The notes beneath the pieces were generated by a model, which saw nothing but the letters and a program-made list of their open reading frames with translations, was not told the origin of the DNA and did no database searches. Below, in pieces: positions 8,795-17,499 of a stretch of DNA of 64,000 nucleotides (positions are counted from its first letter, which is position 1; every line of letters starts with the position of its first letter). The stretch spans positions 1 through 64,000 of the forward strand of contig NZ_JAGQFT020000014.1 of NCBI RefSeq assembly GCF_018122625.2. Direction: 5' to 3'. Position numbers and translations under genes: made by a program. The stretch is from Coralloluteibacterium stylophorae (GTDB taxonomy: Bacteria; Pseudomonadota; Gammaproteobacteria; Xanthomonadales; Xanthomonadaceae).

Positions 8795-9531
8795 AGGCAG
8801 ACGGAGCGGCGCCGCGGCGCGCCCTGGTGACCGGCGGCAGCGGCGACCTCGGCGCGGCGATCTGCCGCGCGCTGGCCGCCGCGGGCCATCCCGTGGTCGT
8901 GCACGCCAACCGCAATCCGGCGCAGGCCGAGGCCCTGGCCGCGGAGCTGCGCGGGACCGGCGCCGATGCGCGCGCGGTGGGCTTCGACGTCACCGACGGC
9001 GAGGCCTGTACCGCAGCGCTCGAAGCCCTGCTCGCGGAGGCGCCGCTGCCGATCGTGGTCAACAACGCCGGCATCCACGACGATGCGCCGATGGCCGGCA
9101 TGAGCGCCGCGCAGTGGAACCGGGTCATCGACGTCTCCCTCAACGGCTTCTTCAACGTGACCCAGCCGCTGCTGCTGCCGATGGCGCGCGCGCGCTTCGG
9201 GCGGATCGTGAGCGTCTCCTCGGTCGCGGCGGTGCTCGGCAACCGCGGCCAGACCAACTACGCCGCGGCCAAGGCCGGCCTGCACGGCGCCTCGCGCTCG
9301 CTGGCGCGGGAGATGGCCAGCCGCGGCATCACCGTCAACGTGGTCGCGCCCGGCGTCATCGCCGGACGCATGACCGCCGAGGGCTTCCCGCCCGAGCAGG
9401 TCAGGGCGCTGGTCCCGGCCGGACGCATGGGCCGGCCGGAGGAGGTCGCGGCCGTGGTGCGTTTCCTGTGCTCGGACGAGGCCGGCTACGTCACCGGCCA
9501 GGTCATCGGCGTCAACGGCGGCATGGGGTGA
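8791..9531 (+). CDS. FabG-like 3-ketoacyl-ACP reductase
   Basis: A 246-residue short-chain dehydrogenase. Visible features are the cofactor loop TGGSGDLGAAICRAL, the NNAG motif, the catalytic SVSSVAAVLG...YAAAK (Ser, Tyr, Lys) and the FabG-type C-terminus YVTGQVIGVNGGMG. It would reduce the 3-ketoacyl-ACP made by the cluster ketosynthase using NADPH. It is the last gene of the overlapping rightward run starting at the ACP. Confidence 0.85.
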   Translation: MKADGAAPRRALVTGGSGDLGAAICRALAAAGHPVVVHANRNPAQAEALAAELRGTGADARAVGFDVTDGEACTAALEALLAEAPLPIVVNNAGIHDDAPMAGMSAAQWNRVIDVSLNGFFNVTQPLLLPMARARFGRIVSVSSVAAVLGNRGQTNYAAAKAGLHGASRSLAREMASRGITVNVVAPGVIAGRMTAEGFPPEQVRALVPAGRMGRPEEVAAVVRFLCSDEAGYVTGQVIGVNGGMG

Positions 9532-9620
9532 ACCCGCCACGCGCCGTGCCGCCCGACGCCTCACCCGGCTCCCACGCCGCGCGTGCCTACCATCGCCCAT
9601 CCCCGCATCCGGAGACGGCC

Positions 9621-10079
9621 ATGACCCGCCTTCGCCTTCTCGCCGCCGCCGCGCTCGTCGCCCTGCTCGCGGCCTGCTCCACCTCCCACACCCTGGTCGG
9701 CCAGCCGCGCGCGCCGATCGACCCGGGCCAGGTCCGCGTCTACTTCCAGGCTCCCAGCGAGTACGAGGAGATCGCCCTGCTGGAGACCAGCAGCAGCGCC
9801 TTCACCGCGCAGGGCCGCAACGACGCGGTGATCGACAAACTGCGCCGTGAGGCCGCCTCGCTCGGCGCCAACGGCGTGCTGTTCCAGGGCAGCGGCAGCG
9901 AATCCGGCGGCAGCCGCGTCGGCGTGAGCGGCTTCAGCTTCGGCGGCCACGGCGGCATCGGCCTGGGCATCGGCGGCAGCCCGTCCAAGCGCTACGGCTA
10001 CGGCGTGGCGGTGTGGGTGCCTCCGGGCGCCGCGGCGGCGGCCGACCAGAGCCCGCCGCCGATGCCGCCGCTGGACTGA
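9621..10079 (+). CDS. small glycine-rich outer-membrane lipoprotein, function unknown
   Basis: A 152-residue lipoprotein: MTRLRLLAAAALVALLAACS ends in an LAAC lipobox. The body starts with a YEEIALLETSSSAFT...DAVIDKLRREAASLGANGVLF stretch like that of small lipoproteins that probably fold as a compact alpha/beta domain. It then has a Gly/Ser-rich region and a Pro-rich tail. ATG 9621 follows GGAGACGGCC. It lies 89 bases after the reductase and may be an independent gene. Confidence 0.6.
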   Translation: MTRLRLLAAAALVALLAACSTSHTLVGQPRAPIDPGQVRVYFQAPSEYEEIALLETSSSAFTAQGRNDAVIDKLRREAASLGANGVLFQGSGSESGGSRVGVSGFSFGGHGGIGLGIGGSPSKRYGYGVAVWVPPGAAAAADQSPPPMPPLD

Positions 10080-10103
10080 CGCAGCGGCGAGGCGCGGCCG
10101 TGC

Positions 10104-11708
10104 TCAGGCCGCGGCGGTCGCGCTCCCGCGGCCGTACCAGGCCGGCGGCAGCAGCGCCGGCGCGCCGGCCCGCGGCGCCGGCCCGAGTCCGGCTTCGGCC
10201 CTGATCTCGTCCGCCAGCCGTTCCAGCGTGGCGAGGTTCTGGTCGATCCGCGCAACGAAGGTGGCCGCGTCGACCGCCTCGGCCATGCGCCGGTTGAGCG
10301 CCACGAACCAGTCCAGACGCGCCTGGTTGAGCATGATCGGCGCGCCGTCCCCGGCGCCCGCGGTGTCGCTCTCGTGCCAGGCGCGCAGGGTCGCCTGCAT
10401 CGCCGCGTTGAGCTCCCGCGCCCGGGCCAGCACCGGACGCAGCCGCGAGAGCGTGGACAGTTCGGTCAGGCGTCCGCCCAGCACCAGCGGGCAGAGCACG
10501 CCCCAGTAGTAGGTGTAGTCCCAGATCACCTTCGCCGGCATCACCCGCGGGTTGCCGAACAGCGGGTACTGGTCCTGGTAGAGCGCGAGCATGCTCTCGT
10601 AGAACGAGAAGTACATCTGCTGCCAGAGCGCGGCCCAGGGCGCGATGTCCTCGCCCTCGCGATCGCGGGCGACGAGGTCGCAGATGTAGGTGTTGGCGAT
10701 CGCGATGAAATCGGTCCCGGGCGAATAGAACGGGTCCAGGAACAGGCCGGCCTCGCCGGTGAGGGCCCAGCGCGCGCCGGAGAAGACCTGGCTGCAGCCG
10801 TAGGAGTAGTCGCGCAGGAACAGGAAATCCCGTACCCGTCCGCGCACCGGCTCCAGCGCGCGGGCGATGCGCGGCTGGTGCACGCCGAGCCAGTCCAGCG
10901 CCTTGTCCAGGCTGTTCATCGACTCCAGCGGATGCATCCCGGCATCGGCGACGATGCCGATGGAGTGCGCGCCCGAACTCAGCGGGATCATCCACACCCA
11001 GTAGCCGGGGCCGACCAGGTGGTTGGTGGACCGCCAGCGGTGCGCCTGGCTGCAGCGTCCGCGCCAGTCGCCGTCGGCGCACCACTCGTCCACGCCGATC
11101 CAGCCGTCGACGCGGAACCAGGCCGCATTGGCCCGATGCGCGTTCGGCACGTCCAGCCCACGCTGGCGGCGCACCAGCCCGGCGCGACCGCTGGCGTCGA
11201 CCAGCCAGCGTGCGTGCAGCGCCTGGTCGGTGCCCTCGCGCCGCCACGCGATGCGGTGCGGCGCGTCCGTCTCCGAGAGCTCGAAGCCGCGTACGCTCGC
11301 CCCGTCCTCGAACGCCACGCCGAGGGCGCGCGCGTGCTCGCCGAGGAAGTTCTCCAGACGGCCGCGATCGATCTGCCAGGACGGCATCGCGAGATAGTCG
11401 TCGACGCCCAGCTCGGTGCAGGCGTCCAGCACCTCGCAGCGGTCGGAGAAGAAGAAGCGGAAGCCGAACTTGCGCAGGTGCTCGGCATCGAGATGGGCGC
11501 GCAGGCCGAGCGTCTCGGCGAGGTAGTGGGCGCCGATCTCCACCGTCGACTCGCCGACCTTGAACGCGGCCTCGGCGACCGGGTGGCGGCGCCGCTCGAC
11601 GACGCGCACGTCGATGGCCTCGAAGCGCCGCTTCAGCTGGATCGCGAGGGTCAGCCCGGCGAGGCCGCCACCGAGGATCGCGACATCGCACTCGTCCGCA
11701 TCGCGCAT
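10104..11708 (-). CDS. FAD-dependent halogenase/oxidoreductase of the pigment cluster (2)
   Basis: A 534-residue flavoprotein with VAILGGGLAGLTLAIQLKRRF at the N-terminus and a VGESTVEIGAHYLAETLGL block equivalent to the GES loop of flavin-dependent halogenases. It also has GEAGLFLDPFYSPGTDFIAIAN as the second FAD motif. It is only distantly similar to the cluster's other flavoprotein at 2319, so they probably act at different steps. ATG at 11708 avoids an Arg/Ser-rich extension from an upstream start codon. It is the distal gene of the leftward run KS-CLF-GT2-flavoprotein, 59 bases after the glycosyltransferase stop. Confidence 0.75.
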   Translation of the reverse strand: MRDADECDVAILGGGLAGLTLAIQLKRRFEAIDVRVVERRRHPVAEAAFKVGESTVEIGAHYLAETLGLRAHLDAEHLRKFGFRFFFSDRCEVLDACTELGVDDYLAMPSWQIDRGRLENFLGEHARALGVAFEDGASVRGFELSETDAPHRIAWRREGTDQALHARWLVDASGRAGLVRRQRGLDVPNAHRANAAWFRVDGWIGVDEWCADGDWRGRCSQAHRWRSTNHLVGPGYWVWMIPLSSGAHSIGIVADAGMHPLESMNSLDKALDWLGVHQPRIARALEPVRGRVRDFLFLRDYSYGCSQVFSGARWALTGEAGLFLDPFYSPGTDFIAIANTYICDLVARDREGEDIAPWAALWQQMYFSFYESMLALYQDQYPLFGNPRVMPAKVIWDYTYYWGVLCPLVLGGRLTELSTLSRLRPVLARARELNAAMQATLRAWHESDTAGAGDGAPIMLNQARLDWFVALNRRMAEAVDAATFVARIDQNLATLERLADEIRAEAGLGPAPRAGAPALLPPAWYGRGSATAAA

Positions 11709-11767
11709 GCAGGCACTCCGACAGGAAGATCGGCTGCGCGATCGCTGCCGCGCCGGGGGGAGCACGG

Positions 11768-12562
11768 TTATGCCCGGGCGGGCGCGCCGGGGTCAAGCCG
11801 CGACCGGTCCTCGGGCACCTCGACCAGCAGCGCCGGCTCGCGCCGGGAGCGGCGGAAGTTCGACCACAGGAAGCCGGCGCGGACGATCTTGGCGATCACG
11901 TGGCCGGCGATGCGCAGGAAGTCCGGCAGCGAGCGGAAATGGCTCTTGCGGAAGTCGCCCTGGTAGCGCGACTCGATCGGCACCGCGGCCACGCGCACGC
12001 CGGCACGCCAGCTCGCCTCGATGAGGATGTCGCTTTCGAACACGAAACCTTCGCTCGGCAGGTCGGCGAGCTCCAGCACCGCGCGCGGGTAGTAGCGCTG
12101 GCCGCTCTGGGTGTCGAGCAGGCGCTGGCCGCAGGCCCAGCCGATGCCCCAGTCGGCGAAGTCGTTGGCGGCGCGCCGGTAGCCGGGCTGGCGGTGGCGG
12201 TTGACCAGGCGCGCGCCGAGCACGATGTGGTGCGGGTGCGCGGCCGCCGCGGCGAGCAGGCGCGGCACGTCGGAAGCGACGTGCTGGCCGTCGCCGTCCA
12301 TCGTCACCACGCCGTCGAAGCCCTGCGCCAGCGCCTCGCGGAAACCGTCGCGCAGCGCCTCGCCCTTGCCCTGGCGGCTGGCGTGGCGGATCAGGGTTAC
12401 GGGCCGCTCGGCCACGATCCGCGGGGTGCGGTCGTCGGAGCCGTCGTCGACCACGATCACCGGCAGCCCCAGCGCGAGCACGCTGTCGAGCACCGCTGCG
12501 ATGGCGAGCTCCTCGTTGAGCGCGGGGATCAGCACCGCCACCCGCGGCGTCGTTGCGTTCAT
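11768..12562 (-). CDS. GT2-family glycosyltransferase
   Basis: A 264-residue family-2 glycosyltransferase. It shows PALNEELAIAAVLDSV, VVDDGSDDRT and GVVTMDGDGQH (the DxD-type nucleotide-sugar site), and an IESRYQGDFRKSHF acceptor-side segment. There are no clear multi-span membrane helices. It likely glycosylates the pigment or its lipid carrier and would work with the separate acyltransferase at 4449. Its ATG overlaps the stop of the chain-length factor gene (ATGA). Confidence 0.75.
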   Translation of the reverse strand: MNATTPRVAVLIPALNEELAIAAVLDSVLALGLPVIVVDDGSDDRTPRIVAERPVTLIRHASRQGKGEALRDGFREALAQGFDGVVTMDGDGQHVASDVPRLLAAAAAHPHHIVLGARLVNRHRQPGYRRAANDFADWGIGWACGQRLLDTQSGQRYYPRAVLELADLPSEGFVFESDILIEASWRAGVRVAAVPIESRYQGDFRKSHFRSLPDFLRIAGHVIAKIVRAGFLWSNFRRSRREPALLVEVPEDRSRLDPGAPARA

Positions 12563-13350
12563 GCGCGCCAGCCTCCGGTTTCGATGTCCAGGCCCTGCAC
12601 CGGGCCGCTCGCGAGCACCACGCGTCCGCCACCGGCCAGCGCCTCGAGCAGGGGCAGCATCGGCGCCATCGCGTTGTGCGCGTAGCGCGCGGCGAGCGCG
12701 CCGCCGGGCGTGGGCGCCGCGCCGTTGGCGAGCACGAGGTCGATCACGGCGTGCGCCGCCGCCGGCCGCTCCGGCGCCAATACCAGGGCCGCGCCGAGCA
12801 GGCCGGTGCTGCGCGTCATCTGCAGCAGCGGCCCGCTGCCGGGCGCGTCGTAGGCCACCAGCAGCACCGGCGCCCCGCCGGAACGTGCCTGGCCCGCCGC
12901 TTCCAGCAGCGCCTGGGCGAAAGTCGCCGCGTGCGCCGACAGGGCGGTCGTCGGCGCGGTGCAGCCGGCGCCGATGGTCCAATAGCCGGCGGCGGCGTTG
13001 TGCACCGAATTGTGGAAGCGGATCGGCGACACGCCGAGCGGATCCGAGGCCAGCGCGGCGCACAGGTGATCGGTGATCGCCACCTCGCCATGGGTGCTGG
13101 CGAACACGCTCGCCAGCGTCGCCGGATCGCGCCCGGCCATGGCGCAGGCGGCCTGCGCCACGTGCAGGGCGACGGCGACGGTGTCCGGCGCACGCCGGCG
13201 TTCGTTGGGCGCGAGCATGGCCGGTGCCGGGCGCCGCGGCGCGTCGGCCACCGTGCCGCCATGGTCGAGGAAGGCGCGCGCGGCGTCCCAGCCCGGCAGC
13301 CCGTCGCCCCAGAAACCGATCCCTTCGACGTACAGCCTGACCCTGCTCAT
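12559..13350 (-). CDS. ketosynthase-like chain-length factor
   Basis: A 263-residue protein of the short 'beta-ketoacyl synthase chain length factor' type (Ketoacyl-synt_2-like) typical of aryl-polyene clusters. It has the thiolase-fold segment RFHNSVHNAAAGYWTIGAGCTAPTTALSAHAATF. Compared with the partner ketosynthase it lacks the two catalytic histidine motifs, so it should pair with the 13347 product as a non-condensing subunit that sets chain length. ATGA overlaps join it to the genes on either side. Confidence 0.78.
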   Translation of the reverse strand: MSRVRLYVEGIGFWGDGLPGWDAARAFLDHGGTVADAPRRPAPAMLAPNERRRAPDTVAVALHVAQAACAMAGRDPATLASVFASTHGEVAITDHLCAALASDPLGVSPIRFHNSVHNAAAGYWTIGAGCTAPTTALSAHAATFAQALLEAAGQARSGGAPVLLVAYDAPGSGPLLQMTRSTGLLGAALVLAPERPAAAHAVIDLVLANGAAPTPGGALAARYAHNAMAPMLPLLEALAGGGRVVLASGPVQGLDIETGGWRA

Positions 13351-14537
13351 GCGCGACCGAACACCAGGGCGCAGTTGTTGCCGCCGAACCCGAACGAGGT
13401 GCTCATCGCATGACGCACCGGGCGCGCGGCCGGCTCGCGCCGGATCTGCGGCCCGCACACCGGATCCGGCGTCTCCAGCCCGAGCGTTCCCGGCAGCTCG
13501 CCGTGTTCGATCGCGCCGAGCGCGACCACCGCCTCGAGGATGCCGGCGGCGCCGAGGGTGTGCCCGGTCCAGCCCTTGGTCGAACTGGCGTGCAGCGTGT
13601 CCGGGAACAGCGCGGCCACCACCGCGGCCTCGACCCGGTCGTTGGCCGGGGTCGCGGTCCCGTGCAGGTTGAGGTAGTCGATGTCGCCCGCGGCGAGGCC
13701 GGCGCGGTCGAGGGCCGCCTGCATCGCCAGGCGCGCACCGAGGCCGTCCGGATGCGGCGCCGACATGTGGTGGGCGTCGCTGGATTCGCCGTAGCCCAGC
13801 AGCCGCGGCGCGTCGGGCGCCACGTCGCCGCGCACCAGCAGGGCGAAGCCGGCGGCCTCGCCCAGCGACAGGCCGCGGCGTGCGGCGTCGAACGGCCGGC
13901 AGGGTTCGGCCGCCACCAGTTCCAGCGCATTGAAGCCGTACAGCACGCTGCCGCAGAGGGTGTCGACGCCGCCGACCACGGCCGCGTCGGCGAATCCCGC
14001 ATCGAGCAGGCGCGCTGCCTGGGCGAAGACCTTGGCGCTGGACGAGCAGGCGGTGGCGACCGTCACCGCCGGTCCCTCGAGCGCCAGCGCCCGCTGCACG
14101 AAATCGCCCAGCGAATGCGGCGTGTGCACGATCGGGCGCGCCAGCTCGTCGGGGAAGCGGGCCTCGGCGTCGAGCCGCCGGTAGGCCTCTTCGGTGGCGC
14201 CGATGCTCGAGGTCGAGGTGCCCACCACCGTCGCCACCCGCGCCGCGCCCAGGCGCGCCCGTGCCGCCGCGACCGCGTCGAGGAAGCCGTCCTGCTGCAG
14301 GCCGAGCCAGGCCAGGCGATTGTTGCGGCAGTCCCATCCGGCCAGCGGCGCGGGCAGGGCCACGTCCTCGACGCCGTCGACGCGGCCGATCCAGGTCGCC
14401 AGGGCGGTATGCGGGAAGTCGTTGCGGCGCAGGCCGCTGCGCCCGTCGCGCAGCGCCGCGCGCAGGGCGGCGCGGCCGCTGCCGGTGGCGCAGGTGGCGG
14501 TGTGGGCGGCGATGGCGAAAGGCGTCGTGGCGGACAC
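13347..14537 (-). CDS. 3-oxoacyl-ACP synthase (KAS II/ApeO-like)
   Basis: A 396-residue condensing enzyme with a complete active site: Cys164 in TACSSS, His292 in LHGTATPAND and His326 in KGWTGHTLGAAG, plus the FGFGGNNCALVFG C-terminus. It would extend the hydroxybenzoyl starter with malonyl-ACP units. The GTG start at 14537 is preceded by GAGG eight bases upstream. It heads the leftward operon KS, chain-length factor, GT2, flavoprotein. Confidence 0.85.
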   Translation of the reverse strand: MSATTPFAIAAHTATCATGSGRAALRAALRDGRSGLRRNDFPHTALATWIGRVDGVEDVALPAPLAGWDCRNNRLAWLGLQQDGFLDAVAAARARLGAARVATVVGTSTSSIGATEEAYRRLDAEARFPDELARPIVHTPHSLGDFVQRALALEGPAVTVATACSSSAKVFAQAARLLDAGFADAAVVGGVDTLCGSVLYGFNALELVAAEPCRPFDAARRGLSLGEAAGFALLVRGDVAPDAPRLLGYGESSDAHHMSAPHPDGLGARLAMQAALDRAGLAAGDIDYLNLHGTATPANDRVEAAVVAALFPDTLHASSTKGWTGHTLGAAGILEAVVALGAIEHGELPGTLGLETPDPVCGPQIRREPAARPVRHAMSTSFGFGGNNCALVFGRA

Positions 14538-14565
14538 GTCGGCCTCGGCTTGAGCACGGCCGCGC

Positions 14566-14571
14566 AGTATA
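14566..14571 (-). promoter_or_regulatory. candidate -10 element of the ketosynthase operon
   Basis: The 80-base gap between the divergent ketosynthase and DUF218 genes is locally AT-richer. On the minus strand it reads TATACT at 14571-14566, a near-consensus sigma-70 -10 hexamer. This would put the transcript start about 20 bases before the GTG. No convincing -35 was found at 17 bases, so the call rests on the hexamer and its position. Confidence 0.3.
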
Positions 14572-14617
14572 GGGACGCGCGTTGCGCTTTTCCGGCGCAA
14601 GCGTCGAAACTGTCGCG

Positions 14618-15286
14618 ATGCCCGCCGCCGATCCCCACCTGCACCGCGACATCCTGCATTCGGCGCTGGTCTCCGCGCTCGTCGCGGTGCTGACCCTCGG
14701 CGGGCTCTACCTCGCCTTCCTCTGGCGCACCTGGCGCACCGCCCGCCTCGCACCGACCGACGTCGAGCACGAGGTGGTGCTGGTGTTCGGCAAGCGCCTG
14801 GTCGACGGCCTGCCCGACGCCGACTTCCGTGCGCGCCTGGAGCGCGCGCACGTGCTGGCGACCGCCCGCCCCGGCCGCATCCTGATGCTCATGGGCGGTG
14901 GCGCGCCCGGCGCCAACGAGGCCGAGGCGGCGCGCGAGGCGCTGGCGCTGATGGGGCTGCCGGCCGATGTCCCGGTGCTGCTCGAGGCGGCCTCGCTCGA
15001 CACCCTGCAGAACCTGCGCAACGCCCGCGCCCTGCTCGCCGCCCAGGGCCTGGCACGGGCGCGCGTGGCCCTGGTGTCGAGCCGTTACCACCTCGCACGC
15101 TGCGCCGCGTTCGCGCGATCCCTGGGCGTGCACGGCGATCCCGTCGCCGCGACGGCCGAGATGGCCCGCGGCTGGCGGAGCTGGCGCCGCCTGGCGGGCG
15201 AAGCCGGCTACCTCTGCTGGTTCGAGGTCGGCAGCGCCTGGGCGCGCCTGATCGGGCACCGCCGCATGCTCGCGCGGGTGACCTGA
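14618..15286 (+). CDS. DUF218 (YdcF/SanA-like) membrane protein
   Basis: A 222-residue protein with one N-terminal membrane helix (about residues 13-33, SALVSALVAVLTLGGLYLAFLW) followed by a DUF218 domain. The domain shows VVLVFGKRLVDGLPDADFRARLERAHVL, an ...LMGGGAPGANEAEAA turn, and LVSSRYHLARCAAFARSLG. Members affect envelope integrity in other bacteria, but no reaction is established. It interrupts the pigment genes and is divergent from the ketosynthase. ATG 14618 is chosen over an upstream TTG at 14582. Confidence 0.7.
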   Translation: MPAADPHLHRDILHSALVSALVAVLTLGGLYLAFLWRTWRTARLAPTDVEHEVVLVFGKRLVDGLPDADFRARLERAHVLATARPGRILMLMGGGAPGANEAEAAREALALMGLPADVPVLLEAASLDTLQNLRNARALLAAQGLARARVALVSSRYHLARCAAFARSLGVHGDPVAATAEMARGWRSWRRLAGEAGYLCWFEVGSAWARLIGHRRMLARVT

Positions 15287-15300
15287 GGCCCGCGCCGCGG

Positions 15301-16677
15301 CTAGTCCGCGGCGCGCTCCAGCGCCGCCGCCAGCGCCGCGCGCGGCAGCTTGCCGGTCTCGTTGCGCGGCAGCGCGTCGACGCAGCGCAGCGGCCGCGGC
15401 AGGAACACCGGATCCACGACCTGACGCAGCCGCTCCAGGATCTGGGCGGGCGCCAGCCCCGGCGCGACCGCGAGCGCCACGATCGGCCGCACCCCGCGCA
15501 CGTCGCAGTGCTCGCGCTGGAACACGATGCCGTCGACCACCCCCGGGATCGCCAGCAGGCGCCGGGTGAGTTCGCCGAGCGAGGCGCGCTTGCCGGCGAT
15601 CTCCAGCAGGTCGGCGCTGCGCCCGTGCAGGCGGAAGCGGCGGTCGGGCAGGAGCTCGACGATGTCCTGCAGCGCGGTCGGCGCCGCCAGCCAGGGGGCG
15701 TCGACCACGCTTCCGTCCGGCTGCGGATGCAGGTCCACGCCGGCGCGCAGGGTCCAGTCCGCTTCGACGGCGGTGCGGCGGTGGGCGAACACGCAGGTCT
15801 CGGTGGAGCCGAACACCTCCAGCACCGGTGCCCCCCAGGCCGCCTCGACCGCGGCGGCCAGCTCCCGCGACAGCGGCGCGGTGGCCGAGACGACGGCCTG
15901 CAGCCCGCGCAGCGGCACGCCGCCGGCGAGCAGGTTGCGCAGGTGCACCGGGGTCGACACCAGCACCCGCGGCCCGCGGCAATGCTCGAGCGCGGCGGCG
16001 ACGTCGGCGGGGAAGAACGGCCGCCCGGTGTGGATCGCGAACGGCCCGAGCAGGGGCAGCAGCACCGAGGTCTCGATGCCGTACATGTGCTGCGACGGCA
16101 CCGTCGCCACGATCTCCGCCAGCGCGCCGGTGGGCAGGTGCGCCGCGAGCAGCGCCGCATTGCCGCGATCGCTGCGCCGCAGCGCGCCCCAGGTCTTGGC
16201 ATGCGCCTTCGGCTGGCCGGTGCTGCCCGAGGTGAAGCCGATCAGGACCACCCGGTCGGCGGGAAGCTCCGGAATCGCCGTCTCCGGGACTTCCGCGCAG
16301 GGCTGCGCCAGGTCGACCCGGAGCAGGCGGGTGCCCGGGGGTGGTGCCCGGGTGCAGGCGTCGCCGAGGCAGTAGGCGTCGCCGTACTGCGCGAGCAGGT
16401 CGGCGACCACCTCGGGCGCGCGCGACGACGGCAGCAGGCTCACCTGCCCGCGCAGCAGCGCCGCGCACAGGCCGACGAGGAAGGCGTAACGCTCCTCGCA
16501 CAGGTTCAGGACGTGACCCGCCTCCGGCAGCGTCGCCGCGACCGCGCGCACCCGCGCCAGGAACTCGCCGGCGCTGACCCGCCGCCCGGCGTCGAACGCG
16601 AACACCCGGTCCGTCGTTCCCCACAGCAGCGGCAGTCGCTCGACGACGCCGGTTTCCGCGTTGACCACTGCCGACAT
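15301..16677 (-). CDS. AMP-forming aryl:ACP ligase (XanA2-like)
   Basis: A 458-residue member of the ANL adenylate-forming superfamily. The phosphate loop is IGFTSGSTGQPKAHAKTW, the A5-type motif is LEVFGSTETCVFAHRR, and the C-terminal catalytic lysine region is LPRNETGKLPRAAL. Within an aryl-polyene cluster it should activate hydroxybenzoate and load it on the ACP. Of two close ATGs, 16677 has an AGGGG ribosome site seven bases away, whereas 16683 sits one base from it, so 16677 is preferred. Family knowledge gives the role; substrate preference is not shown. Confidence 0.78.
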   Translation of the reverse strand: MSAVVNAETGVVERLPLLWGTTDRVFAFDAGRRVSAGEFLARVRAVAATLPEAGHVLNLCEERYAFLVGLCAALLRGQVSLLPSSRAPEVVADLLAQYGDAYCLGDACTRAPPPGTRLLRVDLAQPCAEVPETAIPELPADRVVLIGFTSGSTGQPKAHAKTWGALRRSDRGNAALLAAHLPTGALAEIVATVPSQHMYGIETSVLLPLLGPFAIHTGRPFFPADVAAALEHCRGPRVLVSTPVHLRNLLAGGVPLRGLQAVVSATAPLSRELAAAVEAAWGAPVLEVFGSTETCVFAHRRTAVEADWTLRAGVDLHPQPDGSVVDAPWLAAPTALQDIVELLPDRRFRLHGRSADLLEIAGKRASLGELTRRLLAIPGVVDGIVFQREHCDVRGVRPIVALAVAPGLAPAQILERLRQVVDPVFLPRPLRCVDALPRNETGKLPRAALAAALERAAD

Positions 16678-16795
16678 CGGCATTCCCCTCGCAACTCAGG
16701 ACGCGCCGCCGCACCCCGTGCCGGCCCGCCCGACCAAGCCGCATAGACTCGCCCAAAGCCGCACGCGGGGACAAGCCGCAGCCGCGGCCGGCGTG

Positions 16796-17473
16796 CTAGA
16801 GGTCGCGGAGGATCCACTGCCGCGCGTCGGGATCCGCCCGTTCCTCGAGCGCGGCCGCCGCGACCTCGGCCGGAGTGGCGCCGGCGCTCCAGGCCGCGCC
16901 GATGGCCGCCAGCCGCTGGCGGGTCACCCGCGTGAAGCCGCCCTCCAGCTCGTCGCGTGCGTCGGCGGCGAGCTTCTGCGGATACAGCACGCGCACCTCG
17001 TCACTCCTGTTGAGCAGGCCGACGAGCCGGCCCAGCGCCGTGCGCAGGCCGTCGGCGCTGAGTTCCTGTCGCTGGGTGCGCTGCAGGTGCCAGACCGCGA
17101 GGTATTCCACCGGCCCCAGCGAGCGCCGCGGGGCCGCGCCGAAGAAACCGCCGGAGAAGGCGCTGGCCGCCAGCGGGCCCTTGCTCTCCGGCAGGCGGGT
17201 GGCGCCCCAGGAGCTGAGTGCGCCGCCCGGCAGGTCCATGCGCCGCAGCGCGGTCGCGAACGTCTCGGCGACCAGCCGCTGCGCTTCGGCGTCCTCGCTC
17301 TCGGCGACGACGTTGAGGATGCGCAGGAACAGGGGATAGCCGTCCTCGCCGAGCCGCCGGGCGAAGCGCTTGAGCACGGTGAGCCGGTACTCGCGGTCGT
17401 CGTGCGCCGCCAGCGCCGCGAGCAGCCGCGCGGCGGACTCGCGCAGCGCCGCCGGCGCCGGGGGAGGCGTCAT
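16796..17473 (-). CDS. unknown helical protein linked to the type III system
   Basis: A 225-residue soluble, largely helical protein with no signal peptide or membrane span. It has an N-terminal acidic/basic helical block (DREYRLTVLKRFARRLGEDGYPLFLRILNVVAE) and a C-terminal block beginning SLGPVEYLAVWHLQRTQRQELSADGLRTALGRLVGLLNRSDEVRVLYP. I do not recognise the family. A role as chaperone, gatekeeper-like factor or effector would all fit its place next to sctU and behind the shared box, but none is shown. The ATG at 17473 is used; in-frame GTGs at 17485 and 17494 are possible starts. It follows the 17500 gene closely and is probably cotranscribed with it. Confidence 0.5.
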   Translation of the reverse strand: MTPPPAPAALRESAARLLAALAAHDDREYRLTVLKRFARRLGEDGYPLFLRILNVVAESEDAEAQRLVAETFATALRRMDLPGGALSSWGATRLPESKGPLAASAFSGGFFGAAPRRSLGPVEYLAVWHLQRTQRQELSADGLRTALGRLVGLLNRSDEVRVLYPQKLAADARDELEGGFTRVTRQRLAAIGAAWSAGATPAEVAAAALEERADPDARQWILRDL

Positions 17474-17499
17474 CGCGATGGCCACGGCCGACACTGCGC

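Noticed and set aside
5763-9257. A leftward open frame of over 1,100 codons antisense to the pigment exporter and neighbours
   Set aside because: It is a GC-driven shadow: low-complexity Arg/Ala/Gly/Gln composition, no domain, and full overlap with well-supported rightward genes.
14063-16774. A leftward open frame of about 900 codons spanning the ketosynthase, DUF218 and ligase genes
   Set aside because: Its translation is Arg/Pro/Ala-rich noise in the wrong frame relative to the supported genes on both strands.
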